From NCBI GenBank assembly GCA_038373885.1, contig JAWZYV010018266.1, positions 1,479,001-1,543,000 on the forward strand: DNA of 64,000 nucleotides, read 5' to 3'. The number at the start of each line of letters is the position of its first letter. The first letter of the stretch is position 1. The translations under genes and the position numbers were made by a program. Positions 47,060 to 58,223 of this stretch are shown piece after piece. The DNA is from Cheiracanthium punctorium. Lineage: Eukaryota; Arthropoda; Arachnida; Araneae; Cheiracanthiidae. The notes under the pieces are model-generated. The model was not told the DNA's origin. It was given only the letters and a program-made list of their open reading frames with translations, and ran no database searches.

Positions 47060-49942
47060 GGTGACACTAAGATAACATTATAGTGGGAATATTAATAAAT
47101 CCCCTTTTTTTCAGAAATTTGTAATGAATATCTGAGTAATTAAGACTTTAATAGCTTTGTGAAAAACTTTAATAGGATTTTAATTAAGCGAAGCTGTTAT
47201 AGGTCGCCGAAAGACAGGAGAATATCAATTAAAATAAAAATTACAATTCTAATAATTAAAATAATCAATTAAAATAAAAATTACCAATTAATGTAGATTT
47301 TTGTGTACAGTATCGTCTGGAAGGATATTCGGTACATATTTATTCAAAAATGCTGTTTGGACTTCAGTTGACTTTAATATATCAATAAATATCGTATGAT
47401 AGAGTCTTTTTGACGCGAACGGTATCAAATTTTCCAGAACTCTTGTATTACATTGCACGTATAATGTTACTCCTCTATTTTTCGTGCCGATCATATTTCC
47501 GGGTAACAGCGTTTAAATGTTATGTCATATAAAGATCATTTCAATTCTTATGCACGGATTTTTTAAAACTCATTTTACACAACGGATAACAATACCAGAC
47601 TATTTTTAACTTACCGTATAAGCTAGAGTGTAACGTGGCCTGGAATATAACGTGACCCCGAAATTTTTCATCAAGATAATTAGAAAATTCCTATATTTAG
47701 GCCTCAAATTTAACGTGAGTCAGATTTTAAAAAGGATATAATTGGGGCCAATAAGGTAATTCGGAGATAGTTTATTTTTAAATAGATGGTATCAGTACTC
47801 ATACGTGTATTTGTTATATGCATTGTGCATTCTTAGCTCTCTCTTTTTACTTATGTTCAAAGAAAACTTTACAAATTTTCATTTATTTTACGAAATAAGT
47901 TTAATAAAACTCTCTTTTAGTGTTTAAAACATATATTATTAATGATTCCCTGCTTACTACAAAACAGACATTCAGTCACAATAACCTTGAACGTTTTCTT
48001 TTCCTAGAAATTTACCTTTTTTTTTTTTCTTTTTTTTCGCGCTGAAAAAAAAGTCCTAAATTTTAAAATGCACTTAGTTTTATGGTGCACTTAACATATA
48101 CACTTAATTTTGGGGAATTTTCTGGAATAAAAAAGTAGACATTTTTTTGTCCATTATCTTGAAAATAATACGATCGTTAAGGGGTTAACCAAAAAAAAAA
48201 ATACCGTATTATTTATTAAAATAAATAATAAACATATGAGTTATAATAATTCCTAATAGAATATCATTTTTGTATTTCAATTTTGTATATTGCAGACAGA
48301 AATTCTCTTCTTATAACTGGCCATTAGAATATGAAAAAAACGAATAATGATCTGTTTCATAACAGATGAACAAAACAAAACAAAAAAACTTCTGAAACAA
48401 AAGTGCGGAGTTTCAAATATACGTTTTGTACATTTATTCCATTACCCATTTTAAAAAATGCTTACAAATATGATTAATTATAAAATAAAATAAGTAAAGA
48501 TTTTGTATAAAAAACACACATAAAATGATATAGAAAGATTCGTTCGTTTCGACTAAAAATTCGTCCAGTCTTCCTCAGTCAAGTTATATTTGTGTCTCCA
48601 AGAAATCGCACGTGTAGACATATTTTATGTGGAGTTTTTTTTTTTTTTTTTAAATAATATTCTGCAAAACTAGCAACAATTATCAGGAATCTATTAGTGT
48701 CTGCTAAATGTTCATTTCGTTTGGGTTTGAATAACAATAATTTAAATTTCTAAATATATTGTTTTAATTTAGAGTTAATTGCACAAATACAAACTGAAAT
48801 GATATTGTTTTTTTTTATTATACCGTTGAATGTTATTATAAATAGTATCAATATTACATTCATCAGTTTGGAATTAGACGTTGAGTATAGGAAACAAGTA
48901 TTTAAAGTTCTTTTTAAAGTTAAAATTTGATTTACGTAAAAGAATACCTGGTACATGCTTACTAAATGTGCATATGAATCATCGTCCCTCTTACACATTT
49001 TCTTTTTAAAATAATTTCACTATCGAAAAGCATTATCACATGAGCCAATGTATTTTTTTTTCACATTAGAAAGCAATTTCATATTATTTTGAATGTAATA
49101 ATAATTTTAAAGTACTACTGTGTAGTTACACTTAAAAATATGAAGCAACTAAAAATAACTAATCACGCTGATCAAGTATGGAACTAAATATGTATTTCTG
49201 TGCTGATGTCTATATTCTAAAAGAAGACTTTAAAATCAGCAAAAATATACTTTTTTACGTATTAAATATGGAACAAAAGCTTTAAAGTAAGTTTTGATGT
49301 ACAGGGTGATTACAATTAAAGTGTACTTTTAAATTTTTGCAGGTAATTTTCAGAGTTTAGTAATAAAAAAAAGAATGAAACTTTTCCATTTTATCAATAA
49401 GTAAAGGCTTTCAGATATTATAAATATGTATATCTATATAAATTACGCTTGTATCCATTTCTCCAAAGTTCTATTTTCAAAATATTCAACACCGAGACAA
49501 AAAGGATTTGCTCAGAGGAAATCTCCAGGACCGAAGGCTTCCGTTTTTGAAAGAAATCCGTGTGACATAATAAATAAAATAACAGGAAGGATAAAAATGT
49601 TTTTAAGGGATTTCCCCTGGAATATATTAGGGTTACACTTCATTTTATCTAAATTTTGACTTCTCTTTAGCTTTTTGTTATCGAACCAATTGTTTTTATA
49701 TACACAGTTTTTGTCATTTCGTAAAATATAGAAGGCGTTATGCGATTTTAGATTTTTACTCGATTCAAAGTTGTAATAAATTCTTCTATTTTTTATTTAT
49801 TTAATTTTTTTTGCTTTGTACTTTCGATTCTTTATATAATAATGCATTTAAATATGTGATTTTTTCCTTAGAAAAATAAATGGAAGATTTTCTATTTTTA
49901 AAAGATTACGAGAATTGTATGACAAATAGTTTGTAACTTAAA
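47060..49942. other. AT-rich unassigned region
   Basis: Nothing supported. A (GTT)n run at 47041-47053, which would be a (CAA)n tail on the minus strand, abuts TATACAGGGTGAC. A similar TACAGGGTGATTAC occurs at 49301, in the same orientation, so these do not form a TIR pair. Confidence 0.4.
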
Positions 49943-50170
49943 GCACTCTCTTAAAAATTTAGAGTGACATTGTCACTCTTACAAAAAGTCACCGGCAAAT
50001 GATCCCAGATAGAGTGAGATAAGAGTGAGAAAACTGCATTATGACTCTTCATCGATAGGATTCTGTCACCCTAACTGCAAGAGTGAGACAATGTCACTCT
50101 TAGAGTAAGGGTGAAGGCGCTATCTGCTCACTCTAGCGAGAGAGTCACCACATTTCCCATGATGCGTTCA

Positions 50171-50285
50171 CTTCAGCAGGAGTGAGTGCGTTGCTTCCAC
50201 AACCAAACGACGCCATATTGGAATTGGACTGCAGTTGCGAAGTACCAACTGCATACAAGTAATGGAATACTTTTAGCTAACACAA
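50171..50285 (+). promoter_or_regulatory. Putative promoter and non-coding first exon of the small spliced gene
   Basis: A GC-richer stretch directly inside the left GAGTGA cluster contains AACGACGCCATATTGG (a CGCCAT motif) and ends at a consensus donor, CACAA|GTAAGT (50285/50286). A short upstream ORF (ATG GAA TAC TTT TAG) is present. In frame with exon 53125 a TAG lies four codons before the donor, so translation would start in the next exon. The transcription start was not determined. Confidence 0.4.
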
Positions 50286-51299
50286 GTAAGTAAAACCTTA
50301 TAACTTTTCAATTATTGTAAATGTTATTTAAAATTTGATAATTCACAACATATAAGATACATTGATTCAGTGTCGGATCCATTAGGACTCCAGCTCTTCC
50401 GACAGACATTGCTTTGGTTAGGGTTAACATTTTGCTTTACTATACATTTTGTTTTTAAGACTTAAACAAGCCTGCTTCTTTTAATTTTATACCCTTCCGA
50501 GAAATTGATCTTTGGATCCGTCTCTATACTTGATCGTAGTATGTTATTTATGCTTATATAGCTGAAATCTTGCATTCGTTTTTTGTTTCTGTATATAATA
50601 TTTGAGCATGTTTTGATGCGTGTTTGTAAATCGGTGGTGCAGTCAGGATTTTATTTCGGGGGTGGAGAGGGCTCTAACCTGTGTATCAAATTGTAAGCAA
50701 GCTGTTTCAACTGTAGCCTCAGTATCAAATTTTAAACTAAGTAAAGGGTCAGATTTTTAGGAAGGATACGCGCCTGTTGCAAATAGTATAAACAAAATTT
50801 TAAATCAAAAGCAGAAAATAATGATCAATTATATATTGTATGCAATTTATATTGAAATAAATTATAAACGTGGGAAAAAAAAATATTTTGTGATTAAATT
50901 TCAATATGTCTATGTGCATCATTTTATCTTATTGCACATTCTAGCACAGATTCACGCTTAGAATATACATATATACGTTGTTAGATCAAAATAACCGCTC
51001 TGTTGTTGTGGTGTAATATTTCCCTCTCCACTTTTTACACATACACAAACCTCTCTCTCATATGGTAAAGTGGATAATTTACGATCGAACACCCCAGATG
51101 GCCCAGGAAAGTCCACTTTTAAATCAGGGAAACCAGCTGAAAGTAGCAGATGATTCAGAATGTGTGAGCTTTCATTAGTAGTACGAAAAACACAAGGGAT
51201 ACTTGAGCTTGTAAACTGATTCAACGCGGAAAAAAAGTTATTGTTTTTGGCGTTAAATGCGAGATTTTTGGAATTGAAAAGTTTGTATACTGTTTAAGG

Positions 51300-52090
51300 A
51301 TAATTCAATAGTATAGTAACGGATAAGTTTAATATTACTGGTAATAAAGGTAAGTGTTACAATATTAAATTTAGTAATACAGTATTAATTTTAGAGCCTT
51401 GCAGATTTTGGTATGGTAGATTTTATGTCTTCTGTTGTGTATCAATATTGGTAAATAAAATTCTCAAATTGGTAAAACTTACCTTTTAGCCTAGATACCA
51501 ATTCAAAATAATGCTAATTTTTTTCTATTGAATTTAATTAACATATGAAATATATCCATAATATTGGCTATATACTGGAAATGTTTCTGAAGTAATTCCA
51601 TTACTGATAAAGTTTTTAATAGTAGCAAGTTAGTAGTTAGCCCAAATATCTTTACAATGTGTTCACAATATTAAGTAAAAATTCGAAATATTTATAATGT
51701 ATTCTTAATATTGACAAGTAATTTTTAAAAATATTTTTATACCATTTTATTATTTTTCTAATGCTAATATACTCAATCCTTCACATTGTTATTATATTGG
51801 AAATAAAAACTAATATTGGTAAAAATTAGCAACATTTATCCATTATATTGTCCATGTTAATGAATTAAATTAAATATATTTAAAATGTATCCACACAGTA
51901 TTGTGTGTATATTATAAATTTCCCTCATATTGTACTAACAAATATTTTTAATGTGTCAGCATCTTAATATCACAGTAATGGTGAATTAAGACTGTTTATC
52001 TACTGTACATTATTTCAAAATTTAAAATCTGATAAATAATTTTAGGTGCATTTATGTACAAATTGCTGAAAAATATATTTTAATAATTAA
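51300..52090 (+). repeat. Subterminal ATATTGG-rich repeat, copy A
   Basis: Shares a long ordered series of blocks with 53215-53930, for example ATTCAAAATAAT, CCATTACTGATAAA or CCATTACCAATAAA, AGCAAGTTA, AGCCCAAAT, AAAATGTATCCACA, TAATATTGACAAGTAATT and TCTGATAAATAATTTTA. Confidence 0.75.
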
Positions 52091-52821
52091 GTCAAATACT
52101 ACTGAAAATCCTGTGATGATAAGACCATGATTATCACAGGAGCAAGGAGGGCACATGCCCCAGACACCCCATTTTAAAGGGTCCTTAAATTTTTTCAGAA
52201 TATGAATTTAGTTTATTAAATTTTCATTCTAAGATACTAAATGCCTGGTTTTTTTTTTCTAAAAGTTGGATGTGTGTGTGGCAAAATAGATCCCAAATGG
52301 ATGAGCCGATTTTAATGTAGTTTGTTTTATTTTAAAGATGGTATAATCAGAACGGTTCTTCATTGTATTTGATAATATTCACTTCATCTATTCCCCTTAA
52401 ATAAAGCTTACTTTACACTTGTTCAGTCTAAGACAATTCAAATAATATTGTTGACATTCAATTAATTTTGATTGCTGAATTATTTCTGTAATGTTATGGA
52501 TAAAGCCATGCTTTGAGTTGCATTTTTTTAAGACTTCATTTTTAATAAAGGTTATTTCACATATTGCATAGGAAATGTTCATAAACTTAAAATTTATCTA
52601 GCATATTTCATTTTAAATTCATTTAATCAGAACATATCTTTGCAGATTGAAAAAACATACTTAAGTGGGGGGGGGGTGAAGTGAGTTTGGCTTAGGGACG
52701 TATCTAAACCTTAAAAATTTCAAGCTGAACTTTCAAAATTACCCACGAATATGTAATTTTCTCCATTTCTTATGTTTACTTATTTCGAGGGTGGCTGAAG
52801 CCCCACAAGTCACCCTCTGGC

Positions 52822-52995
52822 CAAGGACGTACCCAGGAAGGGGGGTGGGGGTCTGTAACACCTCCGAAATTTCAGTTTTTATTAACAAAGCAATAATGGT
52901 GAAGTCTTTTTGTGAAAATTTCTGCCTTTTTCATCGTTTGGACCCCCTCCGAAATTTTTGGACCCTCCCAGAATTTTTTTTGGGGTATGTCCCTG
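52822..52995. mobile_element. MITE, hAT-like CAGGGACGTA family, 174 bp
   Basis: The ends CAAGGACGTACCCAGG and, inverted, CAGGGACATACCCCAA bracket a GC-rich body with TTTGGACCC blocks. The body matches the reverse complement of 61950-62096 (TTTTTGTGAAAATTTCTGCC and TTTTTATTAACAAA shared). No clean 8-bp duplication survives. Confidence 0.65.
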
Positions 52996-53124
52996 CCCCT
53001 GCTCTCCTCTCCTAGGGGGGGAGCAAGTTCCCTACCTTGAGCCCCCCCCCTTATGGGTGCCCATATCATTAATGTTATATTTTTCAAGTATTTAATATTA
53101 TTCTGTGGTTTTCTGAACTTGCAG

Positions 53125-53217
53125 GTAGCAGAACAGATTTCATTATTTATTGACATTGTTGAGAAAGCAGACAGCATGGATTTCAGAGTTTGGGTCTTCT
53201 ACTGGGTATCATTAAGG
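53125..53217 (+). CDS. Small spliced gene, exon 2 (start codon at 53176)
   Basis: The acceptor TTTTCTGAACTTGCAG precedes 53125 and the donor AAGG|GTAAAT follows 53217. The whole exon is open in one frame (VAEQISLFIDIVEKADS then MDFRVWVFYWVSLR). The first usable ATG, in good context (AGCATGG), is at 53176. It ends in phase 0 and joins exon 55105 in frame. The function is unknown; the product start is aromatic-rich. Confidence 0.4.
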
Positions 53218-53930
53218 GTAAATAAATTTATGATATTGGTAAAATTTACTTAAAAATTCAAAATAATTTTAATCCTTTTTCTACTAAATTTAAATGAAAT
53301 GTATCTGCAATATTGCCTATATTTTGGAAGTAGTTCTGAAGTAGTTCCATTACCAATAAACTTTCAAATAGCACCTCACAGGATTGTAAAACATTGAAAA
53401 CCCAAACCAGTATTTTTACATAGCAGCAAGTTAATATTTAGCCCAAATGTATTTAAAATGTATCCACAATATTAGGTAAACATTGGTAATATTTCTAATG
53501 TATTCCTAATATTGACAAGTAATTAATTTTATAGTATTTTTATTTTTTCATGTTCATATACTTAATTATTCAATATTATCATTAAATTGGAAATAAATAC
53601 TAATGTAAATTGTAGCAAATTAATATTTACCCATTATATTGTCAATCTTAATGAATTTAAATTAAATTTATTTAAAATGTATCCACAATATTGGGTGTAT
53701 ATTTCAAATATTCCTCATATATATTGCACAAGTATATATTTTTTATATGTTAGCATCTTAATATATTATTACTTGCGAATTATCACTGTTTATCTGTTAC
53801 ACATTATTTTTGCATTTAAAATCTGAAATAATTTTAAATGCATTCATATACAAATTTCTGAAAAATATATCTTAATAAATAAGTCAAATATTACTGAAAA
53901 ATTTAATGTAATATGATTGTTCCCTGATTA
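53215..53930 (+). repeat. Subterminal ATATTGG-rich repeat, copy B
   Basis: A direct copy of 51300-52090, separated from it by the GC-rich MITE and exon 53125. Confidence 0.75.
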
Positions 53931-54321
53931 TCATGGGCAAGCGGGTAAATACTGTGGAAAATACAGAAAGACAATTGTCAGAGTCGGTGAAGAAACAAAA
54001 TGTAAGGGGGCCCCCATTTAGACCCATACTTCTGACTCAAGCGACTTTATGTCGTAATTGCTGCCTGGATTTGAGATTGGGGGGGGGGGACTGAAGCCCT
54101 ATAGCCACTCATCCCATTACCCCTCGATCTACCACCGAATCATTTGTTCTTGTGATAATGTTTAAATGTAAATTTTAACTGAAGACTCCTACCTTGGGTG
54201 GTCATTAGTTAAATATATATAAATTGATAATAAATGAATATTCATATAAATTGGTTGCTTTAGAAAACGAAACTTTTAGAATGTTTTTTATGTACTGAAT
54301 ACTCATTTTCTTGAAATATAG

Positions 54322-54405
54322 GAGAGTTAATAACAGCGATGACTGGGTGATTTTTCAAGAACCTTTGATAAGGGTGAATACTACTTTGGATGTCTTTAGA
54401 TATAA
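54322..54405 (+). other. Possible cassette exon of the small spliced gene
   Basis: 84 bp flanked by an acceptor (TTTTCTTGAAATATAG) and a donor (ATAA|GTATGT). In the frame set by exon 53125 it has an early stop (GAG AGT TAA). In another frame it is open (RVNNSDDWVIFQEPLIRVNT, then TLDVFRYN) and, joined to 55105, continues NTLNWSCGKPLNFCQWHAVK and then EKKLLAL to a stop. It is therefore either a frame-switching cassette exon or a decoy. Confidence 0.25.
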
Positions 54406-55104
54406 GTATGTATTTATTTTTAATTATTTACTGTTTCAGTGTATTTTTAAATTTGGGAGTTAATTTTATATTCATATCATATGTTATAAATGTTCCTTAT
54501 ACACATGTCTGTGTGAATTTTATATTATTATTATTATTTGCATTGCAAAGCATCCCATTTTAGAAGAATGTATATCTTAAGCACTGAATCAGATGGGTAG
54601 TAGATTTCTCACAAAAATTGTGTTTCATTAAGTGTCTCACTGAGTAGAAACAAAATGTTTCAATCAAGTTATTATTTTTTTTTTTACAAAAAATAATGCA
54701 ATTTCTGAACAGGTTTTAAAAGAATTCAACTATGTCAGAAATTTGAAAATTCAGAATTTCTCTTCACAAGCTGTATTTATGGCAATACAAATGGTTAATT
54801 TATAGAAGTGAAATACTCAGAGAAAAATTTATAACATATTGTATTGTCCAAAATAGAGGGAGAATTAGCCATCAGATACAGTTTCCACTTTCGTGAATTT
54901 CTCCCTAAAAATGGGATAAGACCTGCAGTTTTGTTGTTCTATAAAAGTTCATCATGCTGTCTATGAAGAAGCATTCTGAATTATACCGAGTTTTTGAGAA
55001 GCCTGTCTTTAAAGCTTGCAGAGCCAAGTGATGAATAAAATATGTTACAAGAAAAACTGATTGATTTTGGCTGTTTATCACTTTATTATCTTTTTATTTT
55101 CTAG

Positions 55105-55189
55105 TACTCTGAACTGGTCCTGTGGAAAACCATTGAATTTTTGTCAGTGGCATGCTGTAAAAGAGAAGAAACTATTGGCATTATAAGTG
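55105..55189 (+). CDS. Small spliced gene, exon 3
   Basis: The acceptor TTTTTATTTTCTAG is strong and the donor is G|GTATTC. In phase 0 it reads YSELVLWKTIEFLSVACCKR then EETIGIIS and ends one base into a codon. The next exon supplies AT (GAT, Asp). 85 bp; the phase agrees with exons 53125 and 58123. Confidence 0.45.
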
Positions 55190-55899
55190 GTATTCATATT
55201 TTTGTTTTATTTGTTTATTTATTCTTTAAATGTTCTTAATTACTAGTTCAAAGTCTGCATACTTTTGATCTCTGCGGTCTAATTTTTTCAAAGCTTGTAT
55301 CGCATAATTTCATAATTGTCAATAACTTTTTTTTTTTTTTTTTGAGATGTTTACTTTTTTGTTTAGTTTATTTTTTTCTTATTTTCCAAATTGATTTATA
55401 TGTTTTTTTTTTTTTTAGTTTTTTTTTCCCTAAAGTGATGTTACTTTGGGGCAGTTAGTGACTATGTATTAAATTTTATAAATTTCATGTAAATTGAGAA
55501 AGTTATTAGGGCTGTTCTTAAAAGAAAAAAAAAGTATAACTTTTGGTAAAGTTACATCAATGAGTAAAACAATAAATATTTATACAGTAAAATTCAATGT
55601 GGTATTCTTTATTAAAGCATTTGACCCAGGCAACTCTTTAGTATATCATTTTATGTTATGCTATATTCTGTCATTTATTTAATCTCTATTATATGTAAAT
55701 TTTTTATGTCAAGTTGCATATTTGACACCAAGTTAATAAATTGCTTGCAAAATCAAGTCTTATTTGCAACATTTTATGAAGTAACAATGAAATAAAGTAT
55801 AAAAATCAATTTTTAGTCCCTTCAGATTAATTTTTTTACTCTGCACCCTCACTACCTCTTAAAAATATGTTGTAAGTAAAACCTTGAAACTCCTGTAAC

Positions 55900-55900
<1 letters not shown>

Positions 55901-55940
<40 letters not shown>
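55901..55940. repeat. (TTA)n microsatellite
   Basis: About 13 uninterrupted ATT/TTA units. Confidence 0.95.
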
Positions 55941-55944
<4 letters not shown>

Positions 55945-57137
55945 TGTCACTGCTGTTGTTGTTTAAAATGTAAACTGTAAAATGCTACTTTCAGAGATGA
56001 GATTTAAGAATTTAGTTTAATATTCAGACCTTTTTCAATGTTTATAAAGAATACAGTTTTTTCATTTTTTTCAAAAATTTTCTGATTTTTCAGTAAGGCA
56101 AAATTGTATATAAGTAAGATAGATTTAGTATCAATAAAAATTAAAATATTTATTGCTCTTGAAATTCATAAGTATAATTGCTCAAAAGTTGTTTGGACAT
56201 TCTTTCAGACTTTTTTTCCTTTTTTGTTAATCTCATATCTGTACTTTGGTACAAACCAAATCGAAAACTAGCCTACCAGTTTTGACACCATATTACATGT
56301 ACCACCATTAGTGGTAAAAACAGATGAAATATATTATTTTTTAATTTTACTAATACAATATGTAAATGTAAACTTTACTTCCTTAGTAAATTCAGATTTT
56401 TTAAGCCTGCAGTATTAACAAAGTGCAATAACCTTGTCAGTGTTCACATGTTGTCATATGTATATTTGAATATTACTCAAAAATATCTTTAGTCTAGTTT
56501 TTAACTGACTTCAAGAAGATCTAGGTTATTAATTGGGGTCAGTACTCAGAGGTGTGGCAAGAATTTTCAGTGCCCGAGAACAAATTTGCATCACTTCCTG
56601 TTTACCAAAATGCGCTGGAAAAAGTTTTATATACAAATTGGTGCCTTTTGGATCCTATGCCCTGGGACAAATGTCCCCCTCTAGCTCCACTTCTGAGCAT
56701 TGAATCCTTGTAATTTACCAGACTGGATATGAAAAGTATTTTCAAACTTCCGTTTAATTATTTATTTCTTTTGTTTATCTTCCACATATAGATGCGATCT
56801 TTGCTAAGAATGCTGTTATTTGATGATATTTTACTTGCTGTGCATGAAAAGTTTTTATTGCAAAGTTATCACTTTATTTTTTACTCAATTTTTGATGTAC
56901 CTAAAATATATTACAAGTCCTGAATATTTTCTATTTTTTAATTGATTGTAATAATTTGCAAATTTAACTCACCAATAGTAAGTTATGTGTTTAATATTTA
57001 TTTTGTCACTATTAGTTTGATGTTTGTTATTACGCACAGGTTACTGTGATTCAGGGATAATTTTATTCCAAATTGCTTTGATATGGGATTTTCGCTTCAA
57101 TACTGTCCCCAATTATTCTTTTTTGTGTTACCTCAGA

Positions 57138-57176
57138 GGATTTACCTCACAAAATAAAATTTTGTGAAGTAAATCC
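57138..57176. repeat. Short strong hairpin
   Basis: GGATTTACCTCACAAAAT pairs with ATTTTGTGAAGTAAATCC across a 3-base loop, with an 18-bp stem and two mismatches. It lies in the intron before the terminal exon at 58123. Confidence 0.85.
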
Positions 57177-58122
57177 TACAATGTGTTCCTTACTTTTAAT
57201 AAAGTATTTTGTGCTCTCAATCACTTTGCATATCAGTATATTCTAATATTAATAGAACATAGAGAACAGATTATTTTATAAAACAGTACAAGCATTTCTT
57301 ATCTGTAAAATTAAAGTTATTTTTCTTTTATTTTTTGCAGGTAAAAAAATATTTTTTTTTTTTTTTTGAGCTGCTATATTTAGGTTTTATTGCAGTTTTT
57401 TTTCCATTTGCTTTTATGTTCAGTGGCAAAATTAAAATGTAAAAGGCAGCTTAAATTCTACATTTTTATTTTATTCATTTATTCATAATTTGTACAATTT
57501 TAACAGTAGGAACCCTGTTTCCCTTCCCTCTCTTACTCAGAAGGTTACAGTATATGTAAATGTTACTTGAAAGTATTTATTATTACCATACATAAATATG
57601 GTAATATGAAAAATGGTAATAAGAAAGTATTTATTATTACCATTTTTCGGTATGCTTTTGTGCTGTTCCAAAATTGTATTTAACCTGCTCCTAAAGGTGT
57701 TCCAAAATGTATGTAGATTTGCAGACTTTTTATTATAAAGTTATCCTCCGATTTTAGTGAAACTATAAACAAAATGTTTTCTGAATCAAATGAAAAGATC
57801 TGCTGACTTATTCCTCTGTAAATTCATCACCTAGTTGAAAGTGTTAAGCTGTGCTTTAGTTGGAGATTTAAATTTGACACTAATCCATGTACACACAAAA
57901 CTAATTTTAACTAATTTTATTTTGTATGTATTTAACATAGATCTAGTTTATGCTCTAGTATATTCTAGCTGCCAACTCTTTCTGATTTTGAGCCTTTCTT
58001 CAGTCTTATTCAAATTATGGGGAGGCGGGAGGGTACCCTTTTTTTATTAGGATAGAATAGCAGTTATGTTTTAACTTTTAATTCTGTAATTACTTGTTGA
58101 AGTCATAATTTTTATCTTCCAG

Positions 58123-58175
58123 ATGCTGTTAGAAGAATCCCTGAATGTGAAATAGTATTGAAGTACTCATATTGA
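58123..58175 (+). CDS. Small spliced gene, terminal exon with stop
   Basis: After the acceptor TTTTTATCTTCCAG the exon completes the Asp codon and reads AVRRIPECEIVLKYSY followed by TGA at 58173-58175. A polyadenylation signal lies 43 bases beyond the stop. The spliced product is about 59 residues (42 + 85 + 53 bases including the stop). No domain was recognised. Confidence 0.45.
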
Positions 58176-58217
58176 ATCCAGTGATTGTATTTTATATAAA
58201 TGTAACAATGTAATACA

Positions 58218-58223
58218 ATTAAA
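58218..58223 (+). terminator. Polyadenylation signal (ATTAAA)
   Basis: The common variant hexamer ATTAAA lies 43 bases after the stop codon. A GT-rich TTTGTTGTGTGTTC stretch follows about 17 bases later (58240-58253), as expected for a cleavage-site downstream element. Confidence 0.45.

Larger units (their letters stand above)
54000..58122. other. Intronic, T-rich interior of the 12.4 kb block
   Basis: Long poly-T runs (55327-55342, 57352-57367) and (TTA)n at 55901-55940. Apart from the candidate exons listed separately and the hairpin at 57138, nothing was recognised. Confidence 0.5.

Noticed and set aside
48555..48625. A minus-strand terminal exon (MSTRAISWRHKYNL...)
   Set aside because: Only 22 codons, with no clear acceptor or continuation; it could be a transposase remnant but is not supportable.
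47041..49315. A TIR pair formed by the two ACAGGGTGA motifs
   Set aside because: Both motifs are in the same orientation and diverge after the first eight or nine bases.
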